Positions 36,351-48,636 of a stretch of 64,000 nt of DNA are shown piece after piece. The stretch's first letter is position 1, and each line of letters begins with the position of its first letter. The position numbers and the translations under genes are program-made. The notes beneath the pieces were generated by a model. The model did no database searches. It saw nothing but the letters and a program-made list of their open reading frames with translations, and was not told where the DNA came from. The DNA comes from Icerya purchasi (Eukaryota; Arthropoda; Insecta; Hemiptera; Monophlebidae): assembly GCA_039619475.1 (NCBI GenBank), contig CM077115.1:155595774-155659773 (forward strand), in the 5' to 3' direction.

Positions 36351-37010
36351 AAATTAGTATCGGCGATACCAGTGTGTCCCGGAAGATATAGAAGTAAAAA
36401 TATCGAATGAAGAAGACGCCACGCCTGTTAGAACACAAACGCCGGACATAGGCGATGTTCGGTGCGTCCCGAGGATAGATATTAAAATGTTATTATGGAC
36501 TAAGGATCTTAAATGATCTTTACTAACCGAAGAATAAACTTAATTGATCTACTTAGAACGATTGATTTGTATATGGTTTAAAGTAATTTATGATTAATAT
36601 TACATCTCTGTAATTCGATAGATGTTTTACAAATTTTTTGTGACATGCTGGTTCTGAAGAACTTGTATCTCTTTTCTATCTTCTGTCGTCCATGGATCTC
36701 CAAAATTTATACGTAATGATTTATGGACTTCTGCCAAAATATAAAACTTCAAAAAAAACTTGCAATTTAACTGGCGGCGGTGTTTCAGCTGCAAGGATAT
36801 TCTTGTCAAACTTATTTTATTTTTCCGATTATTCCGAAATAACATTCAGACATCCGCGGGAGTGTTACCTACGTCGCAATTGAATTAAGTCAGAATTTCA
36901 TGTCAACCAAATGATTTATTTTCTTCCATTAAATTTGAAATGACAATGAATCTCAAGGTGTTTTATTTACATTTCAATTTCGATTATAAGACTGATTTTC
37001 AAGTACAGTA
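36351..37010. other. Unassigned stretch with a short internal duplication
   Basis: Two related segments lie at about 36363-36400 and 36452-36488 (both GCGAT...TGTGTCCC or GTGCGTCCC...GATA). A ~50-codon open stretch on the plus strand (about 36366-36513) reads across both. I do not recognise it. Confidence 0.3.
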
Positions 37011-37011
37011 A

Positions 37012-37503
37012 AGCGTTGATTATTCGAACATCGATTATCCGAAACGTCAATTATCCGAAATTCCGAAGCCTCCCTTTTTTTTATAAAAAAATAAAATTTT
37101 CCGATATCTTAGCACAGCTGCCCCACTCAACTGCTTCTACTTAAAAGAATGCGAGATTGTGCTGCAAGAAAAAGGCTACCGGCTCAAAATAAGATAAAGG
37201 ATTACTTTGTAAAGTTGAATTGATTATGAATCTACATTGCACATAAAAATGTAAAGCCTAGTACACTTCTTTGGTACACATATTTTTGTTTTTGTAATTT
37301 GTGTAAAATATTACAAAACAGTACTTTACGGTATTATGTTATTTGAAGTCTAAAGTTTTATTTTACTTCCGTATTATATTTCATTTTAAAGAATTTACAA
37401 CTGATGATACACTTACTTAATATTCCTGTTTAAATACCCGAACATTTGATTATCCGAACTACTCCTGGTCCCAATTAGTTCTGATAATCGACGCTCTACT
37501 GTA
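37012..37503. mobile_element. pogo/Tigger-type internally deleted transposon
   Basis: The ends are imperfect inverted repeats: ACAGTAAAGCGTTGATTATT at 37013 and the complement of ATAATCGACGCTCTACTGT at 37502. TA lies at each boundary, the usual target duplication of the pogo/Tigger group. Subterminal ATTATCCGAA repeats occur on both sides. On the plus strand at about 37145-37218, a reading ending RMRDCAARKRLPAQNKIKDY then FVKLN and a stop resembles the C-terminal tail of Tigger transposases (RELAARKR...ITDFF). The catalytic part is deleted. Confidence 0.8.
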
Positions 37504-37780
37504 AACAATCGAAACAAAGGAATGCTTTGTTTCGATTGTTTTATCGTGACATCACCGCTTTTCGTTCATTGCAAGGCTTTGATACACAATTGGCTTGATT
37601 CTCACAATGCTGTCAAACGGCATTTGCGTACGCAACGAAATAAATTGGAATAGAAATAGAATTTTACATTTGTCGGACAGATCGCGAAACAACACAGAAA
37701 CAAATGTAATTTTATTTCAATTTAGACGACGGAATGCATTTTTCCAATTTCTTTCTAAACCTTCTGGATCTACTTGTCGA
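37504..37780. other. Short unassigned stretch
   Basis: Contains AACAATCGAAACAAAGGAAT followed soon by GCTTTGTTTCGATTGTT, a small hairpin (about 37504-37542). Otherwise nothing recognised. Confidence 0.4.
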
Positions 37781-38430
37781 TTTTTTTTTTTTTTTTTTAA
37801 ATATTATTTGGGTTCGTCAGCAAGGACATTAGCCCAAGAAATCGGAGTAAAGAAAAAATTAGATTTTTATGCGGCGTGAAACATTCAACAAGAATGTGTC
37901 AAGTGCCTGGACGACAGAAGGAGAAAGAAAGGAAAGAAAAAATGCAGCGCAATAGGGAGTAGGAACATTGATTAATAAGAGAGAGGAGTACAAGGAAGAT
38001 TGTTCAGATGAAAGTGATGAGCATTCGAATATTATGTGATCAGGATCACATACAAAGTGGCTGTTAGACGAATGTAAAAGACAATACGGAGATGGCGCGA
38101 GAGAGAATCGGAAAAGCGACGAAGGAAGCAAGTTGTGCCTAAAGCAAGAATGCTGAAGCGACGCATAAAAGGGAAGTCAAGAAACCAGGAGCAGAGAGGA
38201 AGAGAAGGCTGGATGGACAAGTAAAAAGAATCCAGGTTAGAGAATGAGGAGTAGTAGGAGTTGAACCATAATTGGTAATGCGCCGCAGAGGACAAAAACT
38301 TAATATTGATGGATGGAAATGTAGTAAGGAACTTGCCGGAAGAAGAAGCTCGCCGGGATAATGAGTCAACTAACTCATTTCCTTCTATGCCGTAGTGACT
38401 AGGGATTCAAAAGGAATCAACCTGGATTGC
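37781..38430 (-). pseudogene. RNase H-bearing LINE, family A, copy 4, with poly-A tail
   Basis: The minus strand begins near 38425 at the end of RNase H: IPSHYGIEGNELVDSLSRRA, with the expected Trp before IPSH now a stop. It passes through overlapping frames and ends in the 90-codon frame at 38131-37859 with FRFSLAPSPYCLL, CDPDHIIFECSSLS and VPTPYCAAFFLSF. The T run at 37781-37798 is the poly-A tail, preceded on the minus strand by the family tail. Only the end of RNase H survives. Confidence 0.8.
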
Positions 38431-38439
38431 ACAAAAAAG

Positions 38440-38940
38440 GAACAGGTCGAAAAATTAAATTGAGTTATTTTCATCCTGGAAGCCATAACGAACAAAACAA
38501 AAAAAAAAAAAAAAATCAACTAAATATGTCGTTTCTGTCCTCAGTTATGATCGAGAGTGCATACAAAATTTATGATTTTTGCCAATTGCCCGAACTATTA
38601 TCCAGCTTTCCTTTGTAATTGTTTCGAATATTTTTTTTCCCGGAAAACTTTTCTAGGACCATAACGAACAAAACAATAAAAGCATTCGAAGTGTGAGTTA
38701 CTACGGTTTCGAGTTTATACCAAAATCCCATAGAAAAAATCACGTGTCAATTTTTTCCGAATGTTTCAAATTTCCAGGCAACTTTTCAAATTTTCTTTCC
38801 CTAAAACCCCCCTATTCGGACTATTACGAACATTTTAAAAAAAAGTTAGCCAAATCGGTCCAGCCGTTCTCAAGTTGTGTGCTCTCATTTTTAGGATTCC
38901 GTATATTATTTATATAGTATACATGTAGATGTAACGGTTT
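38440..38940. repeat. Dispersed repeat with CCAAATCGGTCCAGCCGTTC block
   Basis: CCAAATCGGTCCAGCCGTTC at about 38849, followed by TCAAGTTGTGTGC, is a signature I associate with dispersed repeats in many arthropods. The phrase CCATAACGAACAAAACAA occurs twice (about 38483 and 38660). An A run lies at 38499-38515. Class not determined. Confidence 0.5.
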
Positions 38941-39449
38941 TTACATAACTAATACTTACGATTATTCAGCAATTCAAAATGTCTACGGTATAAAGTTACT
39001 TGCCGTAGCTACATTTTTTGTCAATATACTTATTAGAAAGTTAACTGAGTATCATTTCGAAGCTCCCCCATTATTTTTATCGCTACAATTATCCGTTTTT
39101 TTATTTCGCCTGTCACCATCCCATTTTCTTCAAATCATTCACTTATTCTGTAAGTAATTGTGCTTACCGGATTGTATTATTTTTTCATGCCTTTTAATCA
39201 ACGAATTAGTGTAAATACTTATTTTTTCTCTGGGAAAAATGCTTATAACCGACAGTAAATAAACAGAGTGTTCACGTTCAACTAAATATTCGTGGTCTCT
39301 CTGTGTTTTTGACACGATGTACCAAAAGCGGCAGGTTTCGCTCAACTAAATAGATCACATAAACAAACGTTAAAGTGCTCCTTCTTACTTTTCACACATA
39401 AACTACTCGATTTTAAATCGGTTGTGTGTTGATCATCCGGACACAACAG
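38941..39449. other. Unassigned stretch
   Basis: No domain or repeat boundary recognised. Confidence 0.35.
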
Positions 39450-39840
39450 TCTCCTATGATTACAAATTTGAGAAACATAATCAATTATTTTTAAACATTA
39501 ACGCTTTTTTGGAGTTGACACTAAATTCGAATTGCAGCAATAATTAGGTAAAATTATTTAACAAGTGTGTGTATAACTGTATCATAATTAAATGTTCTTA
39601 ATTATAGAAAATGAATAACTTTATTATTAAATCTTACTAAATGGTTTTTAATTATAATTTCAATTTGAATTTGCATTGTAAAAATTTCTGATATTTAAAA
39701 ACAATCTCAAGGTCCACTAATGTATTACTATGTTGAAATAGGTGTGTCATATTTTATCAAAAAACTATTTTTTACTTTTTACTACATTATTTTGAACTTT
39801 CAAAGCAAATTTTGAAGTCGTTTTTATAACAATTCTTCAA
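39450..39840. repeat. Highly diverged relative of the foldback repeat, copy 4
   Basis: The end (TCAAAAAACTATTTTTTACT, TTTTTACTACATTATTTTGA and on to TTTTGAAGTCG) parallels the right arm of copies 1-3. An upstream block TAAACATTAACGCTTTTTTG also occurs at about 21077. Similarity is recognisable only in patches. Confidence 0.4.
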
Positions 39841-40144
39841 TTACAACTTTTGTTTCATTTAAGTATATAATTTTAAGTATCGTGGTGTAGAGTTTCCTTT
39901 ATATTTCATCTTAATGCTAGGTAGAAGTCGATATAATCTGAATTTTTTGATGTCATCGCATTATTCAGCATTATGCAAAACCGATGATAGTGTATAGCTT
40001 TTGATATAATGTTGCCGGCAACGGAGGAAGGTGTTCACAATAATTTAGTTTCAAATTGAACTCCTTAAAATCGCAAATTAGTTTAAAATTGATCAAAATT
40101 AATATATTTATTATACCGTACATATTGGAGTATACGTATGAATA
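39841..40144. other. Unassigned stretch
   Basis: A+T-rich sequence with no recognised feature. Confidence 0.35.
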
Positions 40145-41255
40145 TTTTTTTTTTTAAATTGTTATTGTATTACAAACTGTAGGTCATTTAGCAAACAGGG
40201 AAATATTTAGCATGAAGGGAGAAGTACCTAATAGTACCTACCCGATAAACTTTACCTTAAACAATGTCATGAGGTTTCTTACGCTTCAGCCGCCTCCTAT
40301 CATTAGAAGTATGTAGCAGTCCAGCAACAAGTTTATTCGGATGACTTTGCAAGTGTCTTTCTGCGTGTTTTCGGGCATGAGTTTTAATAACATCTGCCAC
40401 ATACTCTATCCCTAAATCTTGATACAAAGTTTGATTTGATACATACCATGGCGCCTTCGTTACGAGCCTAAGGATTTTATTCTGCGCGGTCTGTATTATC
40501 TTCAGATTTGTAGGTTTAGCACAACCCCAAAGCTGTACTCCGTAGGTCCAAATAGGCTTCAAGATACTTGTGTATATCAAACGTTTATTATCAATACTTA
40601 AAACGCTATTTCTTCCTAGAAGCCAGTACATTTTTTTAACACGAACATCTATTTCTCTTTTCTTTGCCTGAATGTACTGCTTCCATGTTAAACGACTATC
40701 TAGGTGTAATCCCAAGTACTTAATGTTCTCACAGGCAATTCCAGTCCATTTATCCTAACAGTTGGGGTTATGACTTTTCTATTCGTGAAATGAACGTTTA
40801 CCGATTTACTTTCGTTGATCTGAACTTTCCACTTTTTAAACCAGCTTTCTGCTTCGATGAGGGCCTTCTGAAGATTGTCGCTTGCTATCTTCGGATCTGA
40901 ATGTGACGCAAGTAATGCCGTGTCGTCAGCAAATGTAGCTACCTGTACATTTTCCGGTACAGAAAAGTCTGCTGTATATATCAAATACAGCGTAGGTGCC
41001 AGAACTGATGATGCACTCCTGCTTGAACTGGATATAGTTCTGAAAATGTGTGTTCATAGCGCACCCGGAAATATCGGTTATGCAGATATGAACTCAACAA
41101 GAGATATAACCTAGTTGGTAACAGAATTTTTAATTTATATGATAGACCATTATGCCAAACTTTATCAAAAGCCTGTTGGACATCGAGAAATGCCGCTGTC
41201 CACACATTATTTGTTTCCAAACTTTTTTCTATTACACTTACCACTCTGTGCGAAT
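40145..41255 (-). pseudogene. Jockey-clade LINE reverse transcriptase, 3' part with poly-A tail
   Basis: Three overlapping minus-strand frames give one polymerase. Frame 41244-40981 has FLDVQQAFDKVWH (motif A, catalytic Asp) and QAGV before a frameshift removes the usual PQGSVL block. Frame 40984-40700 has IYTADFSVP and FADDTALLA (motif C, catalytic Asp pair), then FKKWKVQINESKSVNVHF. A second frameshift falls in the KYLGLHLD block. Frame 40715-40257 has GLHLDSRLTWKQYI, IYTSILKPIWTYGVQLWG and IQTAQNKILRLVTKAPWYV, the usual Jockey order. No RNase H follows, as expected for Jockey. A T run at 40145-40155 is the poly-A tail. It is truncated before motif A. Confidence 0.9.
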
Positions 41256-42894
41256 ATAATACATATTATGCGCATGAAGGTATAATACTTATATATTACT
41301 ATAGAAGAAATTATTCCTAAAAAAAAAAAAAAAAAGAATTACGCGTAATTACATTTTTAACGGGAAGTTTGTAACGATATAATTTAATTTATCTCACTTT
41401 TCTCGGGGGGGAAATTTTTAAATTAAAAGTACTCACTATAAATTTTAGCTCTAAATTGCTCGGTTGATGTAAAAATTAAACTGCGGAGATAATTTAACTC
41501 TGTAATTTAAAGTTGCGTCCATATTTTTCTCTTTTTTGATTTATTCGCTTTTTTACTTCTTTTTTTTCCTTTTTTTCCGACTAATAGAGAACATCGTAAT
41601 TTTTTATATCGTTTATTATCCAATTTTTATTTTTGTACTTTTCGGGCTGAAAAAATTTTACAACTTTTTGGTGAATAGAGAAAAAACTTTATATTAAATG
41701 AAGAAATTAACGAAAAGAAGGGGGAAAAAACATCATGGTCCAAAAATCGGTTGCGCACATAACTTGTTTTTATTTTGTTATTTTTATTCCTACTTTGTTA
41801 GTTAGGCCGGTTATTGGGGTCGAGCAGTTACAAAAAGAAACCGGCTAAAGTTACGTAATTGAGTTTTCTCTTATGGAAAGTATCCCCCTTCGATTCAAAA
41901 ATCTTTAAACTTCCTTTTCCGTTTATAAGGAGACGGCCGTCGTTCCCCTGCTGCACCGAGTCTCGCTGTTTCCGTCTCAATTTCGATCTGGAAAATCGGC
42001 AGGGTCGTCGCTTTCCTTCGAAAGCAGAAGAAGAAGAAGAACAGAAAACGTTAACGATGATACTATGCAAATAAACAAACAGCTAATGATAGCGGCTGAT
42101 GGTGTTCCGTTAGCGGAGCAAGTTTTTATTTGCATTATTAACAAAAAGTTGCATCTGCTCTGGATATTGAGTAGTAGCCAATTTAATTCCAGCAAATTAA
42201 CCAGAAGAAAATCCGAAAACACGCAGCACATTCCAGCTTTTGTTAGAATTTCGAAAACCGAGCTAATTTAAAATGTACAAAGAGAAACTTTTTTCTCTTC
42301 CACCGTAAAAGAATGTTCACATCCTTTTTGACTCGATACAAAATCGATTTTTGGCGGTTTTTTGTTTTCTGACCCTCCTCCTTCTTCTCCTCCACCTCCT
42401 CTTCAAACAGTTGTATAAATCTCCCCAACATAATATATATATATATACATATCTTTAATAGCATCTCTGTTAATGAATATGAATAAATAAAAGTCGTATT
42501 ATATTTGCAGATACAGTGAACATCGGTTATCATCAAGCGACGACATGTTGATTGTAGAGACGAATATTGCTGAAACCGACAGAATTCCATAAAACTATAC
42601 GTTCACCTCTACCGGTTATAAAAATATGGCCCATGCGAATCGATCGCTATGATCGAAATTTCGGTCATTGCTAAATAATTATGCTTATAATGACTTGACG
42701 ATACAAAATTTGATTTCGAAAGGTTTTCGTAGAAGATTTAACAACAAAAAAAAAAAAAAACAAAAAACAAAGCATATGAAAATATAAGATATAGCTAAAA
42801 GTCTATATACCTGTTTGTTAATATTTATAAAATAAAATAAATGAATACCTCGTATTATAACAAACAGAATTAGTATTAAATAAATTAAAATAAA
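41256..42894. other. Unassigned stretch
   Basis: Short A and T runs only (for example A at 41319-41335 and 42747-42762). The patch at 41850-42260 is less A+T-biased, with frames of 60-85 codons on both strands, but no domain is recognised. Confidence 0.4.
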
Positions 42895-43726
42895 CATTTT
42901 ATTAAAAATTTATCAAAACATGTATTACAGAAAATTATACTTTAAAAATATTAAAATAAAGCCAACATGTTTCTGAGTACTCCATATAATCATAGCATTA
43001 ATAAATGAAGTTAAAAGTTAAAAAATGATATCTTTTTTATCAATCTTATAAACTAATACAATATATCGATATGTTATAATTGATTGTTAATTTTAAATAG
43101 TGGGTTATTATAAATTATAAGATTACTATTAATTAAATTATCCTTAAATTTATTAATGTAATATGTTTCGGCGCTATTAAGTTATAATTATTGATATATT
43201 TAATTATTTCTAGGTCGTCTTTTCAGTTTTAATCTATGTTTGTTAATAATAATATGTTCCGTAACAGATGATTTATTAATATGTCCGTGTTTAATAGCAG
43301 CAATATATGGAACATATTATTATTAATAAACATAGATTAAAACTTAAAAGATGACCTGGAAATAATAAAACATATCAATAATTATAACTTAATAGCGCCG
43401 AAACATATTACATTAATAAATTTAAGGATAATTTAATTAATAATAATCTTACAATTAATAATAACCCACTATTTAAAATTAACAATCAATCCTAATATAT
43501 CGATATATTGTATTAGTTTATAAGATTGACAAATATGATGTCGTTTTTTAACTTTTAATTTTATTTATTAATGCCATGATTATATGTGGAGTACGTGACT
43601 CCGAAACATGTCGGCTTTATTCTTAATATTTTTAAAGTATAATTTTCTGTAATAGATGCTTTGATAAATTTTTATTAAAGTGATAATACAGAAAATTGGA
43701 CATAAACATTTATAGCTCAAATATAA
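42895..43726. mobile_element. Long palindromic foldback element
   Basis: Imperfect arms of about 365 bp (42895-43260 and 43309-43682) surround a 48-base loop. The end parts match the small element at 6661-6941: TTTATCAAAACATGTATTAC on the left, and CCGAAACATGTCGGCTTTAT with the complement of the left end on the right. As in that element, one side extends beyond the arm (43683-43726, GACATAAACATTTATAGCTC). GCGCCGAAACATATTACATT lies near 43400 and its complement near 43160. No coding sequence is evident. The motif style resembles ends of Penelope-like retroelements, but I cannot confirm this. Confidence 0.78.
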
Positions 43727-45009
43727 AATAAGATTCGTTAATTTAAGGAGACGTTTTCGATCAGCTGTACTCGGGTAAAACTAAAATACAGAAAGAATAT
43801 TGTTATTCTTTTTCTTACTTAACATACGTTGCTAATATGATCATTCTTAGTGAAACCGATGGGAACCTCTAGTGCAAATCATTACGAAAAAGTATTAAGA
43901 AAAAGGCTGCACTATTCATTTCATCCTAGTAAAAAGTCGAAAATTACAAATTTACAAAAATATCGAACTACAGATAAGTAGTAATTTTTTTTTCTTTTTC
44001 GTAATTGTTTCGTATTGATTTAGATTTTAATTTTTTTACGATTGTTGTGTCAAGAAAAAATTTGCTGTTCGTGCTTCAGAATTGATTAAGAACTATTATG
44101 TGTAGCTATGGATTATAAATATTTGTTTGATCAGTGGAAAAAGTTATTATGTAAAATATTTTACGAAAAAGTTTTATAACGAAATGTGATCGTTAACAAG
44201 CTTTTCTTTTAAATCGGTATTTTATTTTATTCCGCTTTTTTTATATGTACATCCTTTAATTTAATTAGTGCAATCATTTATTTCTTACTCCTTCATGACC
44301 ATTCCATTTTTCTTATATCCTTACATACCCGCAATTTATGTAACGATTATTTCTTTCTTTGAGAAATATATTTATTTTCGTTCAAAAACAATTGGTTTTC
44401 ACGTTCAGCTGAAGATCCCGCGGTCTTTCTATAACCTGCGTGTCTGTTACGATTAATACTTATATAAAATAAACGATTGACAAACAATTTCCGTCTCTTT
44501 ACCCTACGGGCGTAGAATATTCCGTTATAAATCGGTTGCAAGTTGACCTCACACGGTAATATCCCATAATTACATATTTAAAAGAACATTTTCTCCAGCT
44601 ACATACTCGTTTTGTTTTGATTTTTTGTCCATCGAGTGTTTTATAAAAATTAATTAATTTCTTGTAAAGTTATTAACATAATGATTTTATAAAATTTATT
44701 AATCACAAACTATTTCCTTTTTACTTAAAAAAAAAAAAAATAGTCAGTGATACCACTAGACTCTTAAGTAACGTTTTTAATGGTATATATTGGCTGTAAT
44801 TTTGATTATTTTGGGGTTTTTTGTTTTGTTTTTTTACCTTTTGTTTTTTATTTAGTATTTTTATATAGTATGTATATTTTTTGTTAACAATATGTAAGCG
44901 TCCTAACTTTTTATCATCAATGTAATGCGGTTAAGTATCTTTCGAGCTGGTACGTATTTTATTTTTATATATACTGTATAACTGTACTTAGCTAAATAGA
45001 CGTTCCGTT
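43727..45009. other. Unassigned stretch
   Basis: No recognised domain. A run at 44728-44741. Confidence 0.4.
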
Positions 45010-45400
45010 CTGTTCGGATTCCTTTTTCTTGTTTATTCAACCTTTCCTTTGTCCCTTCCCTTGGTTTCTTGATTTTTCATTCTATGCGTTGCTCTAAACT
45101 CTTTGCGATTTGCCGCCTGTGTTTTGGCTACAGTTTTCTCTCTACTTCGTTTTCCCGCTTATCTCTCGTGCCGTCTCCTTACTATACATTGCACCCATCC
45201 GGCAGCCACTTTCAAACGATATTCCCATAATGCTTCGTTCATTCTATCCTTTCCTTCTCTTTGTGTTATTCAACTTTCGATTCTTTTTTGTAGGCTATCT
45301 CTAATCGTGCAAAGATCTGGGCCTCCTTTCCCTCTTTTTCTCTCTTCTTATGTCAGTGTCGGTGTTGGCGGATCCTTTAAAAATAAGAAATAAAAAATTT
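45010..45400 (+). pseudogene. RNase H-bearing LINE, family A, copy 5
   Basis: The plus strand closely parallels the minus-strand copy at 37781-38430 in both bases and decoded residues. For example, GGTTTCTTGATTTTTCATTC matches its GGTTTCTTGACTTCCC block. The reading FSRLSLVPSPYYTLHPSGSH parallels FRFSLAPSPYCLLHSSNSH. It then runs into SILFCRLSLI and a poor poly-A near 45385. Neither RNase H nor a clear finger remains. Confidence 0.6.
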
Positions 45401-47987
45401 GATCCTCATTTGAATCTGTATCGTGTATATAAGATTTAAATGTAAATATTTTCAGTGGTAACTATTAAAACTTCCGTCGCAGGATTCCCCGTATTATAAT
45501 TTCACTGTGATTTTTATACATTTTTTTTATCTCAAAGTAAACATTAAAAGATATTTAAAGTTAAAAATATTAATAATTCTATTTTTTTTCTTTTTTTTAA
45601 CTTATTACGCCGTCTGATTATTTTTCGATTCGATGCCTAATGGTTCTTCGTAGAGAAATAACTGGATTATGTGTGTAACATATAAATATACAATGTATAT
45701 ATTTCGTACTTTGTACGAACATTTTTGGCGGCAGCCACAACGTAAGACAAAGTAATCATAAATGTTCTTAGAGCGATTAAAATGTAATATCGCATTCAGT
45801 TCAGAGAGTTAATTCGTTCACTTAACTGACTACCTGTTTCTATAGCTTAACTGTTAATCACGAAAATTTCGCTCACCTGCTGTATTAACTAGGAAAATTT
45901 CTTTATGGCTTAGGCAAGTTATCTCGCTAATTTAATTTGCAGCCTCCACCGCAACATTCTCCGTTCAATACTAGTATGCTAACATTAATTAGTTTAGGCT
46001 CGCTTAAAGCAAGAAATACGTGAGATTCTGCTCATGTAGCACGTTGAAACTATTATCGAAACGGTAGATGATACCTATGGCTTATCTGTCTTAAATTTAT
46101 TAGTCGAAAAAAGTTTTCATCTAAATAATAATAATTATAGTAATAATAATAATTATAGTAATAATAATAGTTTTGCAGTAATATTGAATGTAGAAAATTT
46201 ATTATTTATTTGTCGAATTCACGTAAGCAGATTTATGCTGAACTATATGAAATTAATAAACTTACTGTGTAATAATTAATTAAGAAATTTTCCATTTAAA
46301 ATGTTAAAAATTATTAAAAAAGAAATTACGTCCAAGTTGGTAAACTTACAATAACGCTGGAAATTAATATGATTTTTAATTCGGATGTTTACCGAAATAT
46401 TCTATTTTTCGAAAGTTTGCAGCGATTTTTAACTGAAGACTTTACAAGATGTGTGTGCGTGTGTGTGTAAAGTGAACCGTTAGAAGAGTTCAGGTAAAAA
46501 AGTGAAAAAAGTAATTTTTTTTTTTTTTGTTTAGTTATCTGAGTCAAAGAAATAACAGTAAATAAAAATAAAAATAAAAATAAAAATAAAAATAATACGA
46601 AGCAAAATGATAAAAAGTGGGAAAACGAGTTGTCGCTCCTGCGAAAGTATAAATTACTCCGTATCCGAATAATAAAAACGCTGAACTTGGGAAACCGATG
46701 TAAACTCGAAATGGCGGTGGCTAAGTGCTTGAGAATTCGCGCACACGGCGCTCCAACAGTTCGTTATTGTAGGACTCGCTTTAATGAATTAGCACGTCGC
46801 GCTGTAGCTGGAACTGGAGTGCTGGAGAGCTTCATGCAAACTTGTTTACCTTTTCAAGTGCTGCTTTGCCTGCAGCCATGAAGAAACAATGGCAAAAATG
46901 CTCATCAACGGATGTTGCGCCTATGTTGGTTTTTAGTTACGTCAGCCGAAGCCACAAAATGCAGTCGTCGTTACTGGGTAACGATATTTAATGACGTTTT
47001 AACAAGTCGTAACTGAGCATGCAGGCCTTCACACCTAAATGTGAGTTGGGCAATTCGGGAACACTGTAAATTTATATGACGTCGCTAGACAAATTTCTTT
47101 AGAATTGTCCCACTTGAAAGAAAGGCCGACTGTTACACCGGTTAATTAATTAGAGCGTTAAAATACGTTTCATTTTAATGTTATAAATCTCGTGCTGGCT
47201 TCAAATTTCTCAGGCGAAACTTTCGGCTACTACTCTGTCAAAGGCCTCATCTTACAGTTGTAGCCTGGTAGTGGTTACTTTAGGCGTACTTAAAAAACGG
47301 TTTTTGATAGTCTCTTTTTCTGCGAAACCCGTATAAAGTCAGCTAACAAAAGTATAACGTCGATAGAAATTTTTCAACTTAAATATTTGATTGTAAGCAC
47401 CTTCTTAAAAAACCCCAAAAGAAAAAAAAAAAAAACCTCTACGGTCTTCAAAGTGAACCAGATTTCTGATAAAGGGAAACGATGGTAAGAGGAAAAACCA
47501 GAACAACTAGCAGGGGAATAGTCCGCATATGTAAACGTTCTTTACAGTCTGAACTAGTTCAGCTAGAATTAAATTTGTATATCTGTTTATGCATTCTTAA
47601 AAACAAGGTAGCGTTACGAGTAGGCTTGTTCGTGAACTAAAACTAGTGAAACAAAAAGCACATCTGCGCGCACCAGTCGATATCGATGTACAGCAGCTGT
47701 TGTATGAGTAAAATTGAACGCAATTGCAAACTATTCGTGTTAACAAACAACGAGAACCGTAAGTGAGAATTAATTATTAGCGATCCATCAGCCGAAATTT
47801 TAAAAAATGTGTGTGTACTTTTCTTTTTTTTTCTCGAGCGTGATATATGTATCTCAATGAAAAGCTTGCAGATAACAATATTTTTATTTCTTAACGAAAT
47901 TTTCAAATCTCCTAAGAGATCAAAAATATCGAAAAATATAATATGCCATTTTAGACTTCGGAGCGCCACAATCATTAAAGTACGAAA

Positions 47988-48041
<54 letters not shown>

Positions 48042-48590
48042 GTAATAATAATACATAATAAAAATCTAGACGTATTACCGATGGAAAAATCGCTGTTTTG
48101 AACGAACAAAAACGTAATTTCGATTCTTTAACGGAACTTTGAAAGTTTGCAAAAGTTCCGCAAAGCGTAATAATTAATGTATCTCGCTACACCTCGTACA
48201 TTTATGGCACATGTATTACAAATTTTTAAAAAGGTGTAAGCGTTTAAGCGGGGAAAAACTTTGAAATAGGGTGTTTCGAACTGCCTATTGTGTAAATGTT
48301 AACTACAGTAATCCTTTAAACTAACATTCGGAAATTATGGCGCATAATCTATTAAGCTTGATTGATTTTGAAAAAGAAAAAAAAGGAAACCTACATAGTG
48401 ATTTTAAAAAATGGCTACGTAAACAAGGAGCACGTTTTAAGACCAAATTTTTCGGTTTTTCATCTTAAAACAACCAGGAATGTTTACAACACGCTGATAA
48501 TCGTCTGCGCCATTTTACCAGCTAACAATAACCGCTGCGCTTGATGACATAATTTTTTCTCGAAAGTTTTTAACTGTATATTCGCAACAA
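45401..48590. other. Long unassigned stretch with several microsatellites
   Basis: Simple repeats: AATAATAGT-type at 46126-46175, AAAAT pentamers at 46559-46595 and TAA at 47990-48052. The TAA run gives a false poly-Tyr minus-strand frame. The patch at 46630-46980 is less A+T-biased, contains an 83-codon plus-strand frame and lacks repeat signatures. I do not recognise it. Nothing else was found. Confidence 0.4.
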
Positions 48591-48591
<1 letters not shown>

Positions 48592-48629
<38 letters not shown>

Positions 48630-48636
48630 TATAGTC
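48592..48636. repeat. TA microsatellite
   Basis: TA dinucleotide run with one or two interruptions, directly preceding the element at 48640. Confidence 0.9.

Noticed and set aside
42895..43726. Hammerhead ribozyme in the foldback element, suggested by GAAAC motifs
   Set aside because: I could not find the matching CTGANGA core at a suitable distance, so no ribozyme is called.
47643..48056. 137-codon minus-strand frame starting with a poly-Tyr run
   Set aside because: The run is the TAA microsatellite read in frame; the rest has no domain.
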